DNA of 64,000 nt from Streptomyces sp. Ag109_O5-10 (GCF_900105755.1 NZ_FNTQ01000001.1:372001-436000); one strand, 5' to 3'; numbered from the stretch's first letter, positions 52,230-61,206 are shown. Translations and numbers: made by a program. Notes: generated by a model not told the origin, from the sequence alone.

Positions 52230-52838
52230 GTGGGTGACGGCGACGACCGGTTGCGTACGTACCGTGCCAAGCGTGACTTCCGGCGGACCCGGGAGCCGTC
52301 GGGCCGGGCGGCGGAGGCCGGTGACCGGCTCCGGTTCGTGGTGCAGATCCATGACGCGCGGCGGATGCACTTCGACTTCCGGCTGCAGGTCGGCGGCGTC
52401 CTGAAGTCCTGGTCGGTCCCGAAGGGGCCGTCCGCCGACTCCGGGGACAAGCGGCTGGCGGTGCCCACCGAGGACCATCCGCTGGAGTACGAGGACTTCG
52501 AGGGCGTGATCCCGAAGGGCGAGTACGGCGGCGGCACCGTGATCGTCTGGGACCACGGCTGGTACGAGCCCCTCAGCCACGACCGCGGGGGGCACCCGGT
52601 CGGCTTCGCGGAGTCGCTGGAACGCGGGCACGCCACCTTCCGCCTGCACGGCTCCAAGCTGCACGGCGAGTACGCCCTGACCCGGTTCCGGGGCCGCGAC
52701 GGGGAGGACGCCTGGCTGCTGGTGAAGAAGGGGGCCGGCCGCCCGAACGGCCACGGCACGCCCGATCCCCGGCGGGCCCGTTCGGTGCGCACCGGCCGCA
52801 CCCTCGCCCAGGTCGCGGCGGACGCCGCCGAGGGGTGA
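52230..52838 (+). CDS. Stand-alone LigD-type 3'-phosphoesterase (DNA end processing)
   Basis: A 202-residue protein equal to the phosphoesterase domain of LigD: YRAKRDFRRTREPSG, FVVQIHDARRMHFDFRLQ with the His/Arg/Asp metal site, VPTEDHPLEYEDFEGVIPKG and GEYGGGTVIVWDHG. It removes 3'-phosphates or ribonucleotides at DNA ends in nonhomologous end joining. Neither Ku nor the ligase and polymerase parts lie in this window. The basic tail is disordered. Confidence 0.92.
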   Translation: MGDGDDRLRTYRAKRDFRRTREPSGRAAEAGDRLRFVVQIHDARRMHFDFRLQVGGVLKSWSVPKGPSADSGDKRLAVPTEDHPLEYEDFEGVIPKGEYGGGTVIVWDHGWYEPLSHDRGGHPVGFAESLERGHATFRLHGSKLHGEYALTRFRGRDGEDAWLLVKKGAGRPNGHGTPDPRRARSVRTGRTLAQVAADAAEG

Positions 52839-52971
52839 CGGGCGGCAGCCGCCCGGACGAACCTCAACGTCGCCTGCGCGTATGCGGATTGAGCCGTTCC
52901 CGCCTCGTCCGGCCGTGCGGGGGCCTATGTTCACGAAGGTACTCGATCTTCGGTTCAGGAGGCCCCCACAC

Positions 52972-53406
52972 ATGCGTACCGCGCTCCGTACCGCCGTGGC
53001 CGGGGCGGTGGCCGCCGGCACTCTGCTGACCTGCGGCACCGCCCATGCCACCCCCGCCGGACCCGGCGTGACCGGCAGGGTGATCAGCCAGACCACCGTC
53101 GGCGACACGGACTACGTCCTGCGGGAGATCACCGTCCCGCCCGGCCAGACCACCGGCTGGCACTACCACGACGGCCCGGTCTACGGGTACGTCCGGAAGG
53201 GCACGCTGAGTCACTTCCACTCGGACTGCAAGGAGGACGGCGTCTACCGGCAGGGCGGCACGGTCTACGAGTCGGGCGGGCCCGGCGATGTACACCTGGG
53301 CGCCAACCTCGGTCGCACCGACCTGGTCCTCGACGTGCTGTACGTCCTGCCGCACGGCTCGCCGTACTCGGAGTCGGTGCCGAACCCGGGCTGCGACTTC
53401 GAGTAG
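52972..53406 (+). CDS. Secreted cupin-domain protein
   Basis: A 144-residue exported protein. Signal peptide ALRTAVAGAVAAGTLLTCGT with cleavage near AHA. The cupin motif TGWHYHDGPVYGYVRKG is clear, with two His ligands; motif 2 is GDVHLGANLGR. Two Cys in the mature part (HSDCKEDG and NPGCDFE) could form a disulfide. AGGAGG lies 10 bases upstream of the ATG. Its ligand or reaction is unknown. It is convergent with the PAS-PP2C gene with 14 bases between. Confidence 0.82.
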   Translation: MRTALRTAVAGAVAAGTLLTCGTAHATPAGPGVTGRVISQTTVGDTDYVLREITVPPGQTTGWHYHDGPVYGYVRKGTLSHFHSDCKEDGVYRQGGTVYESGGPGDVHLGANLGRTDLVLDVLYVLPHGSPYSESVPNPGCDFE

Positions 53407-53420
53407 CGGCGCGGAGCCCG

Positions 53421-55814
53421 TCACTCGCGGGCGATCGGCAACGGGCCTTCGGGCAGCGGCTGTTCGGCCCAGATCGTCTTGCCGCTGCCCGCCTGCCGGC
53501 TGCCCCAGCGCTGGGTGAGCTGGGCGACCAGGAGCAGGCCGCGGCCGCCCTCGTCGAAGGCGTGCGCCCGGCGCAGGTGCGGTGAGGTGGAACTGCCGTC
53601 GGAGACCTCGCAGATGAGCGCGCGGTCGCGGATCAGGCGCAGCTGGATGGGCGGGTCGCCGTAGCGGATGGCGTTCGTGACGAGTTCGCTGACGACGAGT
53701 TCGGTCACGAACGCCTCCTCGTCCAGGCCCCAGTCGGTGAGCCGTTCGACGGCCGCCTGCCGGAAGTGCGCCACCGCGGCCGGGTCGGGCGGCACGTCCC
53801 AGGTGGCGACCCGGTCGGCGCCCAGCGCCCGGGTGCGGGCCAGCAGCAGGGCCACGTCGTCGGCCGGCCGTTCCGGCATGACGGCCTTGAGGACGTAGTC
53901 GGTGAGGTCCTCCAGGCAGTCGGCGGACGCGCTCAGGGCACGGCACATCTCCTCGGTGGCGCGGTCCAGGTCCCGGTCGCGGTCCTCGACCAGACCGTCC
54001 GTGTAGAGGGCGACGACCGATCCCTCGGGCAGTTCGAGCTCGGTCGCCTCGAAGGGCAGACCTCCGACGCCGAGCGGCGGCCCGGCGGTCATCGGGATCA
54101 GCTCGGCCGCACCGCCGGGCAGCACTACCGCGGGCGCCGGGTGCCCGGCGGCGGCGAGGCTCAGCCGCCGCGAGACGGGGTCGTAGACGGCGTACAGGCA
54201 GGTGGCGCCCAGCTCGGCGACCTCCTCGCCGAAGCCGTCGGCGGCCAGGTGGGTGATCAGGTCGTCCAGATGGGTGAGGAGTTCGTCGGGGGGCAGATCC
54301 ACGTCCGCGAGGGTGCGTACGGCGGTGCGCAGGCGGCCCATGGTGGCGGAGGAGCGGATGCCGTGGCCGACCACGTCGCCGACGACCAGGCCGACCCGGC
54401 TGCCGGACAGCGGGATCACGTCGAACCAGTCGCCGCCGATGCCGGCCTGCGAGCCGCAGGGCAGGTAGCGGTGGGCGACCTCGACGGCGGCCTGGGGCAG
54501 GCCGCGGGGCAGCAGGCTGTGCTGGAGGGCGAGGGCGGTGGAGCGCTCACGGGCGAAGCGCCGGGCGTTGTCGATGCAGACGGCGGCCCGGCTGGCGAGT
54601 TCCTCGGCGAAGACGGTGTCGTCGATGACGTAGGCGTCGGGGTGGCGTATGCGCACGCCCACGACGGCACCGAGCAGGACGCCCCGGGCCTGCAGGGGTA
54701 CGGCGATCACGGAGTGGACGCCCGCGCGGTAGGGCCGGCCCGCGGGCGAGATGGCGTTGCGCTCGTCGACCCAGCGGTGGAACTCGGGCTCGCCGGCCTG
54801 CGCGACCACGGCCCGCCGCTCCCGCAGCGCCCGCGCCGGCGGTGACGCGGCCGGGTGCACCTCGGCGTCGCCCAGCCGGACGGCGGCCTCGGGGGTGCCC
54901 TCGGTGCCCGAGCCGTGGGCGACCCTGCGCAGCGCGATGTCGCCCTCCGGCACGGGCGGCGGTTCGTCGGCGCCGAGGACCCAGTCGAGCAGGTCGACGC
55001 TGGCGAAGTCGGCGTACCGGGGCACGAGGAGTTCGACGAGTTCCTCGGCGGTGCGCACCACGTCCAGGGTGGTGCCGACGGAGGTGGCCGCCTCGTTGAG
55101 GAGGGCGAGCCGGAGCCGGGCCAGGTGCTGCTCGGTGCTGTCGAAGGCGGCGAGGGCGACGGCGGTGAGTTCGCCTGCGGGGTCGCGCAGCGGCCACATC
55201 TCGATGCTCCAGGCGTGCTCCCGGTTCAGGTTGGGGGCGCCGGTGAAGCTCTCGTAGCGGACGGGCCGGCCGGTCTCGGCGACCTGGCGCAGATGACGGA
55301 GGAAGCCCTCGCTGTGCGGGGCCTCCTCGACGGTGTCCGGGTAGAAACGGCCCAGCAGGGCCTCCTCGGGGACGCCCAGGGCATGGCAGGCGGCGTCGTT
55401 GGAGCGGAGGAAGCGCTGGTGGAGGTCGAAGACCGACATGGACATGGAGGCCTGCTGGAAGGCCTGGCCGGCGAGGGTGGGGTCGGCCTGAAAGGGCGGG
55501 TCGGCGGTGAGCACGTAGCCGGTGGTCGCGCCGTCGGGGCCGAGGACGGGGCAGGCGGTCAGGGCGATCTCCGTGCGGCGGCCGTCGGCGCACCGCAGGG
55601 CCACGGTCCCGCGGCGGGCGGCCAGCGCCCCGGCGGGGACCTGCTCGGCGAGGAGGTCGGCGGCGGGTCTCCCCACGACCTCCTCCGCCCGGTGCCCGGT
55701 GAGCATCCGCGCACCCTCGCTCCACCCCGTCACCCGGCCCAGGGCATCGATGATCGCCGCGGCGGCGACACGCTCCATACGCCCCAGGATGGGACCTATG
55801 TCCCGGCGCATCAA
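53421..55814 (-). CDS. PAS-PAS-GAF-PP2C-HATPase regulatory phosphatase
   Basis: The 797-residue protein carries two PAS domains (about 10-95 and 105-230), a GAF domain (245-415), a SpoIIE/PP2C phosphatase (430-640) and a C-terminal RsbW-like HATPase (660-790). Active-site acidic residues lie in GIGGDWFDVIPL and VVGDVVGHGIRSS; the ATPase N-box is VVSELVTNAIRYGD and its G-box is GGRGLLLV. The combination of phosphatase and anti-sigma-like kinase in one chain is a common actinobacterial sensor of redox or other signals. Start is uncertain: the first ATG has no clear ribosome site, and an ATG 12 codons later (MERVAAAA) follows CTGGGGCG. Confidence 0.9.
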   Translation of the reverse strand: MMRRDIGPILGRMERVAAAAIIDALGRVTGWSEGARMLTGHRAEEVVGRPAADLLAEQVPAGALAARRGTVALRCADGRRTEIALTACPVLGPDGATTGYVLTADPPFQADPTLAGQAFQQASMSMSVFDLHQRFLRSNDAACHALGVPEEALLGRFYPDTVEEAPHSEGFLRHLRQVAETGRPVRYESFTGAPNLNREHAWSIEMWPLRDPAGELTAVALAAFDSTEQHLARLRLALLNEAATSVGTTLDVVRTAEELVELLVPRYADFASVDLLDWVLGADEPPPVPEGDIALRRVAHGSGTEGTPEAAVRLGDAEVHPAASPPARALRERRAVVAQAGEPEFHRWVDERNAISPAGRPYRAGVHSVIAVPLQARGVLLGAVVGVRIRHPDAYVIDDTVFAEELASRAAVCIDNARRFARERSTALALQHSLLPRGLPQAAVEVAHRYLPCGSQAGIGGDWFDVIPLSGSRVGLVVGDVVGHGIRSSATMGRLRTAVRTLADVDLPPDELLTHLDDLITHLAADGFGEEVAELGATCLYAVYDPVSRRLSLAAAGHPAPAVVLPGGAAELIPMTAGPPLGVGGLPFEATELELPEGSVVALYTDGLVEDRDRDLDRATEEMCRALSASADCLEDLTDYVLKAVMPERPADDVALLLARTRALGADRVATWDVPPDPAAVAHFRQAAVERLTDWGLDEEAFVTELVVSELVTNAIRYGDPPIQLRLIRDRALICEVSDGSSTSPHLRRAHAFDEGGRGLLLVAQLTQRWGSRQAGSGKTIWAEQPLPEGPLPIARE

Positions 55815-55835
55815 GCGCGGGCCGACGGCGTCGGC

Positions 55836-56303
55836 TCAGCCCTGGTGGGCACGCAGGGCGGCCAGCGCCCGGTCGGCGTGGGTGTTCATGCGCAGCTCGC
55901 TGCGGACGACCTCCAGGACGGTGCGGTCCTTGGCGATCACGAAGGTGGCCCGTTTGGTCGGGGCGAGCGAGAAGCCCCGCTTCACGCCGAACAGCTCCCG
56001 GACGGCGCCGTCCGTGTCGGAGAGCAGCGGCATGCCGAGCGTGTGCTTCCCGGAGAACTCCTGCTGGCGTTCCACGCTGTCCCCGCTGATGCCGACGGGC
56101 CGGGCGCCGGCGGCCGCGAACTCGGCGGCGAGGTCCCGGAAGTGGCAGGCCTCGGCGGTGCAGCCGGGCGACAGGGCGGCCGGGTAGAAGAAGAGCACGA
56201 CCGGCCCGTCGGCCAGCAGCTCCGTGAGGCTCCGCGTGGTACCGGTCTCGTCCGGCAGCGCGAAGTCCTCGATCGTGGTTCCCACCTCGACAGGTGCCGC
56301 CAT
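55836..56303 (-). CDS. Peroxiredoxin, Bcp/PrxQ type
   Basis: A 155-residue thiol peroxidase. The peroxidatic Cys48 and resolving Cys53 are in ALSPGCTAEACHFRD; the surrounding FYPAALSPGC and Arg near residue 120 complete the site. It reduces hydroperoxides with thioredoxin. The ATG directly abuts the TAA stop of the DoxX-like gene (TAAATG), so both are probably translated together. Confidence 0.92.
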   Translation of the reverse strand: MAAPVEVGTTIEDFALPDETGTTRSLTELLADGPVVLFFYPAALSPGCTAEACHFRDLAAEFAAAGARPVGISGDSVERQQEFSGKHTLGMPLLSDTDGAVRELFGVKRGFSLAPTKRATFVIAKDRTVLEVVRSELRMNTHADRALAALRAHQG

Positions 56304-56681
56304 TTATCGGCCCTCCTCGTTGCGTGCGACCCCGCGCGCCCACAGCACCAGGGGGATCTGGAGCGGCAGGCGGGCGAGGGCCGCGGTCCTGAGCGGCTCT
56401 GGCCGCTTCTGCCAGTCGACGGCCATCTGCACGTTGGCCGGGAACACACCCACGAAGAAGGCGGCGGCCGCCCGGGCGGCCGCCCTGCGGGTACGCGGCA
56501 GGGCGATTCCCGCCGCCAGCGCCAGCTCCACGGCACCGCTGCCGTACGTCCAGGCCCGCGGGGACCCCGGCAGCGCCTTCGGGATCGTGGCGTCGAACTG
56601 CTTCGGCACCGCGAAGTGGGCGAACCCGGCGGTGGCGAGCAGTCCCGCGAGCAGCAGGGGTGAACGTTCGGACCGGGCCAC
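56304..56681 (-). CDS. DoxX-like small membrane protein
   Basis: A 125-residue protein with four predicted membrane helices, beginning LLLAGLLATAGFAHFAVPKQ and WTYGSGAVELALAAGIALP, resembling the DoxX family. Its function is not certain; it lies in one unit with the peroxiredoxin, which suggests a redox-linked role. GTG start follows AGAGGAGG by seven bases. The TAA stop is unusual in this GC-rich DNA. Confidence 0.75.
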   Translation of the reverse strand: MARSERSPLLLAGLLATAGFAHFAVPKQFDATIPKALPGSPRAWTYGSGAVELALAAGIALPRTRRAAARAAAAFFVGVFPANVQMAVDWQKRPEPLRTAALARLPLQIPLVLWARGVARNEEGR

Positions 56682-56773
56682 GAAGCCTCCTCTGACGACC
56701 TGCCGCCGGATATTACCGGGCGGTACCGGCCCGTTCGGCGCCGGGTCGCCCTCGCCGCGTCCACGCCGGCGTC

Positions 56774-57310
56774 TCACACGGTCCGGGAGGCCGGGGGCAC
56801 CGTCTCGGTGGTCGCCCGGCCGGCCTCGTCCTCGACCGCGTAGGACAGGAAGTCGTCGACCATGCGGTGGAAGAGGACGGCCAGCTGCCGCAGTTCCTCG
56901 GGCTCCCAGCCGCTCAGGGCGAGCTGCATACCCCGTGCGCCGGCGTCCCGGACCCGGTCGACGGCGGCCGGGCCGGCGTCGGTGAGCTCGATCCGCTGTG
57001 CGCGGCGGTCGTCGGGGTCGGGGACGCGGGTGACGTAGCCCGACCGCTGGAGCTGCTGCACCGCGCGCGTCACATGGGACGCCTCCACCCCGAGCCGCTG
57101 CGCCAGCTCCCCCGGGCGCAGCGGCTCGGAGTCGGCGACCTGGCGCAGCAGGGCCACCGCGGCACGGTCCAGCGGCACGCCGGCCAGCGCCATCAGCCGC
57201 TCGTGCCGGCGGGCCCGGGTGCTGAAGTAGGTGATGCGCGTCAAGGCGCGCTCGATCTCCATGACCTCGGGGGTGGCGGCGGGGACGTCCGGCGGCGGTT
57301 CGGTGGGCAT
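56774..57310 (-). CDS. MarR family transcriptional regulator
   Basis: A 178-residue protein with a MarR winged helix: PLRPGELAQRLGVEASHVTR for the recognition helices and GYVTRVPDPDDRRAQRIEL for the wing. The N- and C-terminal helices form the dimer. No Cys for redox sensing is visible. It lies 92 bases upstream of the DoxX-peroxiredoxin genes on the same strand and may control them. Confidence 0.9.
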   Translation of the reverse strand: MPTEPPPDVPAATPEVMEIERALTRITYFSTRARRHERLMALAGVPLDRAAVALLRQVADSEPLRPGELAQRLGVEASHVTRAVQQLQRSGYVTRVPDPDDRRAQRIELTDAGPAAVDRVRDAGARGMQLALSGWEPEELRQLAVLFHRMVDDFLSYAVEDEAGRATTETVPPASRTV

Positions 57311-57398
57311 ACCGGCCAGTTCACCGTATCGTTGCGTAACTCAAGTAGATGACCGTGCGGGTTCGCCGACGGTCCACCCTCCGCGGACGCACGGGCTG

Positions 57399-58124
57399 TC
57401 AGATTCCGTGCTCGCGCAACGGCCCGACCGTGAGTCCGCGCCGGTCGCAGCTGTCGAGGAGGCGTGGCAGCGCACCCAGGGCCGACCGCCAGGCGCCCGG
57501 CGCCGAGGTGCAGTCGGAGTCGTGCAGCAGGATCGTGCCACCTCCGTCCAGGTCCCGGACGACCGTGCGGTGGACGGTGTCCGGGGTGGCGCGGGCGGTC
57601 CAGTCCTCGCCCCAGCAGGTCCAGAGCACCGGGGTGAGACCGAGCCGGCGGGCGGTCAGGTGGGCCGCGGTGGACATCACCCCGTACGGCGGCCGGAACA
57701 GTCGCGGGAGCTGCCCGGTGAGCTCGCCGACGGTGTCCCGGGCCCGGGCGAGGTCGTCGTGGGTGGCGCGCGGGCCGCGCAGCAGGAGCGGCCGGTGCAG
57801 CCAGCCGTGGATCCCCACCTCGTGCCCGGCCGCGGCGATCTCACGGACCAGGCCGGGTGAGCGGCGGGCCTGGCAGCCGAGCAGGAAGAAGGTGGCCCGG
57901 ACCCGCCGCTCGTCCAGGGCGCGCAGGAAGAACGGGGTCGACAGCGGGTCCGGGCCGTCGTCGAAGGTGAGGGCGACGTGGTCGGCCCGGCCCCGGCCGG
58001 CGAGGCGGGGCATGGCGCGGTTGCGCAGCGGCCCGAAGGTGGAGACCACGGGGGCCGCGTGCAGGGCGAGTGCCGGGAGGGCCGCCAGGGCGGCCCCGCG
58101 GAGCAGGCGTACGGGGGTGGTCAC
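57399..58124 (-). CDS. Polysaccharide deacetylase, NodB type (CE4)
   Basis: A 241-residue CE4 enzyme. The motifs are complete: TFDDGPDPLS (catalytic base and metal Asp), HEVGIHGWLHRPL (metal His pair), FRPPYGVMS, and ILLHDSD. An N-terminal hydrophobic segment ([20 protein letters not shown]) suggests export or membrane attachment. It could deacetylate peptidoglycan, chitin-like or lipid-linked sugars. The GTG overlaps the glycosyltransferase stop (GTGA), so the two are coupled. Confidence 0.9.
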   Translation of the reverse strand: MTTPVRLLRGAALAALPALALHAAPVVSTFGPLRNRAMPRLAGRGRADHVALTFDDGPDPLSTPFFLRALDERRVRATFFLLGCQARRSPGLVREIAAAGHEVGIHGWLHRPLLLRGPRATHDDLARARDTVGELTGQLPRLFRPPYGVMSTAAHLTARRLGLTPVLWTCWGEDWTARATPDTVHRTVVRDLDGGGTILLHDSDCTSAPGAWRSALGALPRLLDSCDRRGLTVGPLREHGI

Positions 58125-59584
58125 GAGTGGTGGTCCTCCTGGTGCGGGCCGCCGTGGTGGACGTCGTCGTCGAAGTCCAGGCTGTGGCCGATGGCGTGGA
58201 TGACGCCCGGGGCGCTGCCGGTCGTGGCGACCGCGGTACCGACCGCGCCGGCCCAGAGGGCACACGCGACGGCCCCGCTGGCGGCGAGGCGCCGGACGGC
58301 CTGGCGCGCCCTGCGCCGGGCGGGCGCGAGGCCGGGAGCGTGGCCGGCCGGGTCCGCCGGGAGCGAGGACAGCCGGTCGAGGGCGGGCGGGGCCTGCGGC
58401 GCGCCGGCCGTGCGGCAGGCGCGGGCTATCTCGTCGGCGGGGCCCGCCCCGGCGGCGGCGAACAGGGCGCGGCCCGCCTCGCGTTGCAGCAGGCCGCGCG
58501 GGCCGTCGATCAGGTCGGCCAGTACGTCCTTGAGTTCGGCCGGGTCGCGGATCCAGGCGGCCACCCCGGCCTCGTCGAGCGCCGCGGCGTTGGTGAGCCC
58601 GTGGCCCGGTATGCAGCGGTAGCTCGCGACGGGCAGACCGGTGGCGAAGGCCTCCAGCGAGGTCAGGCCGCCCGCGTTCTGCACCAGCACGTCGGCCGCG
58701 TGCATCAGGCCCGGCATGTCGTCGACCCAGCCGTAGGCGTGCTCGATGCCGTCGGCGCGCAACTGCCGGGCGAGCTCCTCGTTGCGGCCGCAGACGACGA
58801 CCGGCACGGCCGTGCCGCAGTCGCGCAGTTCCAGGGCCACCTGCCGGACCGGTCCGACCCCCCAGGAGCCGGCGACCAGCAGCGCCAGCGGGGCATCCGC
58901 GGGGAGCCCGAAGCGGGCCCGAGCCGCCCGGCGCCGCCCCGCGTCGGCGGGACGGAAGCGCGGGTCCGCGACCGGGCCGCCGACCCGGACGTCCCGTGCA
59001 CCCAGGGCGCGGGCCTGCGCGGCCGGTACCGCGTGGGCGGCCAGGTGGACGTCGACGCCCTCGGCCACCCACAGCGGGTGCACCGAGAAGTCGGTGAGAT
59101 AGGTGAACACCGGCACGTCGAGGCGGCCGGCCAGCCGCAGTCCGCCCAGGACCCGGCTGGCCCCGGGGTAGGTGGAGACGACGGCGCCGGTGTCGGCGGG
59201 GAGGGCGGCGCGCAGCCGGTGCTCGGCGGTGCGCAGCAGGGCGCGGGCCAACGGGCCGCCGCCCCCGGCGCGTTCGGTGCTGCTGTAGACGCGCTGGTAG
59301 ACCCAGGGCGCCCGGACGAGCATCCGGTGGTAGCCGTCGCGTACGGCCCGGCCGAGCCGGGCGGGCAGCAGGTCGAGCAGGTCGTGCCGGTCGACCGCGA
59401 CGCCGGCCGCCGTCAGCCGGCGTTCCAGTTCGCGTGCGGCGCCGTCATGGCCCGCGCCGATGCTCGCGGAGACGATCACGACGCGCTCGGCGGGCGTCAC
59501 GGGCCGGGGGGCGCGGGCGGGCCGGGGACGCAGGGCGGCGGCCGCGAGGGCGCGCAGATGCACCGTACCTCCGAGGTGGGGCAT
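58121..59584 (-). CDS. MGDG-synthase-like glycosyltransferase (GT28) with C-terminal membrane segment
   Basis: A 487-residue GT-B enzyme. SASIGAGHDGAARELERRL near residue 40 matches the start of the MGDG synthase/UgtP family, followed by STYPGASRVLGGLRLAG and the nucleotide-sugar region LVAGSWGVGP...DVLVQNAGGLTSLEAFATG near 320-340. It probably transfers hexose to a diacylglycerol or polyprenyl acceptor. After the transferase fold come a single hydrophobic helix (SGAVACALWAGAVGTAVATTG) and an acidic, His-rich end DFDDDVHHGGPHQEDHHS. Two BlaI-like operators lie 50-90 bases upstream of its ATG. GGAGGAA precedes the start. Confidence 0.85.
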   Translation of the reverse strand: MPHLGGTVHLRALAAAALRPRPARAPRPVTPAERVVIVSASIGAGHDGAARELERRLTAAGVAVDRHDLLDLLPARLGRAVRDGYHRMLVRAPWVYQRVYSSTERAGGGGPLARALLRTAEHRLRAALPADTGAVVSTYPGASRVLGGLRLAGRLDVPVFTYLTDFSVHPLWVAEGVDVHLAAHAVPAAQARALGARDVRVGGPVADPRFRPADAGRRRAARARFGLPADAPLALLVAGSWGVGPVRQVALELRDCGTAVPVVVCGRNEELARQLRADGIEHAYGWVDDMPGLMHAADVLVQNAGGLTSLEAFATGLPVASYRCIPGHGLTNAAALDEAGVAAWIRDPAELKDVLADLIDGPRGLLQREAGRALFAAAGAGPADEIARACRTAGAPQAPPALDRLSSLPADPAGHAPGLAPARRRARQAVRRLAASGAVACALWAGAVGTAVATTGSAPGVIHAIGHSLDFDDDVHHGGPHQEDHHS

Positions 59585-59634
59585 GGGTGGGTTCCTCCGC
59601 AGAGACTCCGCAGGTGGAGTGGAGTGGCGAAACT

Positions 59635-59725
59635 CTACAACATGTAGTAGGTGAACTCGTACAAGTTGTAGTAGACGACTTTCGCGCAACTCGGTGGCGC
59701 GCAGCCCCGGTTCTACATGCCGTAG
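59635..59725. promoter_or_regulatory. Three BlaI/MecI-like operators in a divergent promoter
   Basis: Three inverted repeats share the core TACA...TGTA: CTACA-ACA-TGTAG (59635-59647), TACAA-G-TTGTA (59660-59670) and CTAC-ATGCC-GTAG (59713-59725). Each is followed by TAGTAG or the like. The first two are 24 bases apart by centre, the third 54 further. They resemble the TACTACA/TGTAGTA sites of BlaI repressors. They lie between the glycosyltransferase operon and blaI, so both transcripts may be controlled. Confidence 0.75.
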
Positions 59726-59777
59726 TAGCAGCCCCGGTAGGCTGTGGGCTCGAACGTTGGCTGAAGGACGGTGAACG

Positions 59778-60191
59778 GTGCGCGACCGGAAGATCGACGG
59801 AACCGGCGAGGCATCCGGCCGGCGGGCCCGCGGCGAGCTGGAGAGCGGGGTGCTGGCCACCCTGTGGGCCGCGGCCGAGCCGCTGACCGCCCGCCAGGTC
59901 CAGGAGCGGCTGCCCGGGGACCTCGCCTACACGACGGTGCTGACGATCCTGTCCCGGCTGCACGACAAGGGCGTGCTGGTACGGCACCGGGCCGGCCGGG
60001 GCTACGCGTACGCGCCGGTGCGCGACGAGGCGTCCGACACCGCCCAGCGGATGCACACCCTGCTGGAGCGAGGCTCCGACCGGGAGGCCGTGCTCAGCCG
60101 GTTCGTCTCCGAACTCTCCGCGGAGGACGAGCAGTTGCTCCAGCGTCTGCTCGGGGAACACGACGGCGGCCCCGTCGGCGAAGGACCGTGA
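59778..60191 (+). CDS. BlaI/MecI/CopY family repressor
   Basis: A 137-residue winged-helix repressor. ELESGVLATLWAAAEPLTAR, VQERLPGDLAYTTVLTILSR and HDKGVLVRHRAGRGYAYAPV follow the BlaI pattern. It dimerises through the C-terminal helices and is inactivated by cleavage by the M56 partner. GTG start; the next gene begins four bases after its stop. No beta-lactamase gene is adjacent; the control targets are probably itself and the divergent glycosyltransferase operon. Confidence 0.93.
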   Translation: MRDRKIDGTGEASGRRARGELESGVLATLWAAAEPLTARQVQERLPGDLAYTTVLTILSRLHDKGVLVRHRAGRGYAYAPVRDEASDTAQRMHTLLERGSDREAVLSRFVSELSAEDEQLLQRLLGEHDGGPVGEGP

Positions 60192-60195
60192 GCCG

Positions 60196-61206
60196 ATGAC
60201 CGTCAGCGTCTACGTCCCCTTCCCGGTCACCGTGGTCCTGGCGGTGCTCGCGCCCCGGCTCGCCCGGCGGTTCGCGCCGCGCGCGGCGGCCTGGGCACTG
60301 GCCGGCGGGGCACTGGTGACGGCGCTCGGCTGGCTGGGCTCGCTGGCGCTGCTGGCGTTCACGGGGCTCGCACAGATCCCCGAGGTCGCGGAGGAGGGCC
60401 GCTGGTCGGTGACGGCGCTGCGTGCGGACGATCCCGTGTACCTCACGGTGTCCGCGGTCGCGACGGTCACCCTGCTCGCCTCCCTCACCGGCCTCGCGGT
60501 GGCCGCCGTGCGGCAGGTCCGGCATCTGCTCTGGGCCCGCCGGGAGTGCGCACGGCTGCCCGGCGAACTGGAGCTGGCCGTGCTCGACGACGCCTCGCCG
60601 CACGCCTTCGCGCTCCCCGGGGCGCCGGGCCGGATCGTGGTGTCGCACGGGATGCTGCGCTGCCTCGGCGGCACCGAGCGGGAGGCCCTGCTGGCACACG
60701 AGCGGGCCCATCTGCGCGGCCGCCACCATCTCTTCCAGACCGCCTGGCGGCTCACCGCCGCCCTCTGCCCCCTGCTGAGGCCGCTCGCCGAGACCGGCGG
60801 GTTCGTACTGGAGCGCTGGGCCGACGAGGAGGCCGCGGAGCACGTCGGGGACCGGACGGTCGTCGCACGCGCGGTGGGCCGGGCGGCCCTCGCCTCGGCC
60901 AAGGCCCCCGCCCGTGCCTCGCTGGCGGCGACCGGGGGCGCCGTGCCGCAGCGGGTCCGGGCGCTGCTCGCCCCGCCGCCACCGCGCCGCGCGCTGCCGC
61001 TGGTCGCGGGCGCCGTGCTGCTCGCGCTGTCCTGCGCGAGCCTGGCCGAGGCCATGTCCGACAGCGAGCGGATGATCGAGGGCGCCCAGTTCGCCGCGTG
61101 CGTGACCGCGCTCGGGGACACCGCGATGCCGGCGCGGCCGCCCGCACACGGCCCCTGCGGCCACCCGCCCCGCGACCGCGACGAAGCGGGCCCGGACCTC
61201 CGCTGA
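60196..61206 (+). CDS. M56 family membrane metalloprotease (BlaR1-like), lacking a penicillin-binding sensor
   Basis: A 336-residue membrane protein. Hydrophobic helices near residues 5-20, 28-58 and 80-104 precede the zinc site HERAH (168-172), and a further helix lies near residue 275. Length and end show no C-terminal penicillin-sensor domain, unlike BlaR1, so the inducing signal must be different. It probably cleaves BlaI. The tail is short and Pro/Arg-rich. Confidence 0.9.
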   Translation: MTVSVYVPFPVTVVLAVLAPRLARRFAPRAAAWALAGGALVTALGWLGSLALLAFTGLAQIPEVAEEGRWSVTALRADDPVYLTVSAVATVTLLASLTGLAVAAVRQVRHLLWARRECARLPGELELAVLDDASPHAFALPGAPGRIVVSHGMLRCLGGTEREALLAHERAHLRGRHHLFQTAWRLTAALCPLLRPLAETGGFVLERWADEEAAEHVGDRTVVARAVGRAALASAKAPARASLAATGGAVPQRVRALLAPPPPRRALPLVAGAVLLALSCASLAEAMSDSERMIEGAQFAACVTALGDTAMPARPPAHGPCGHPPRDRDEAGPDLR

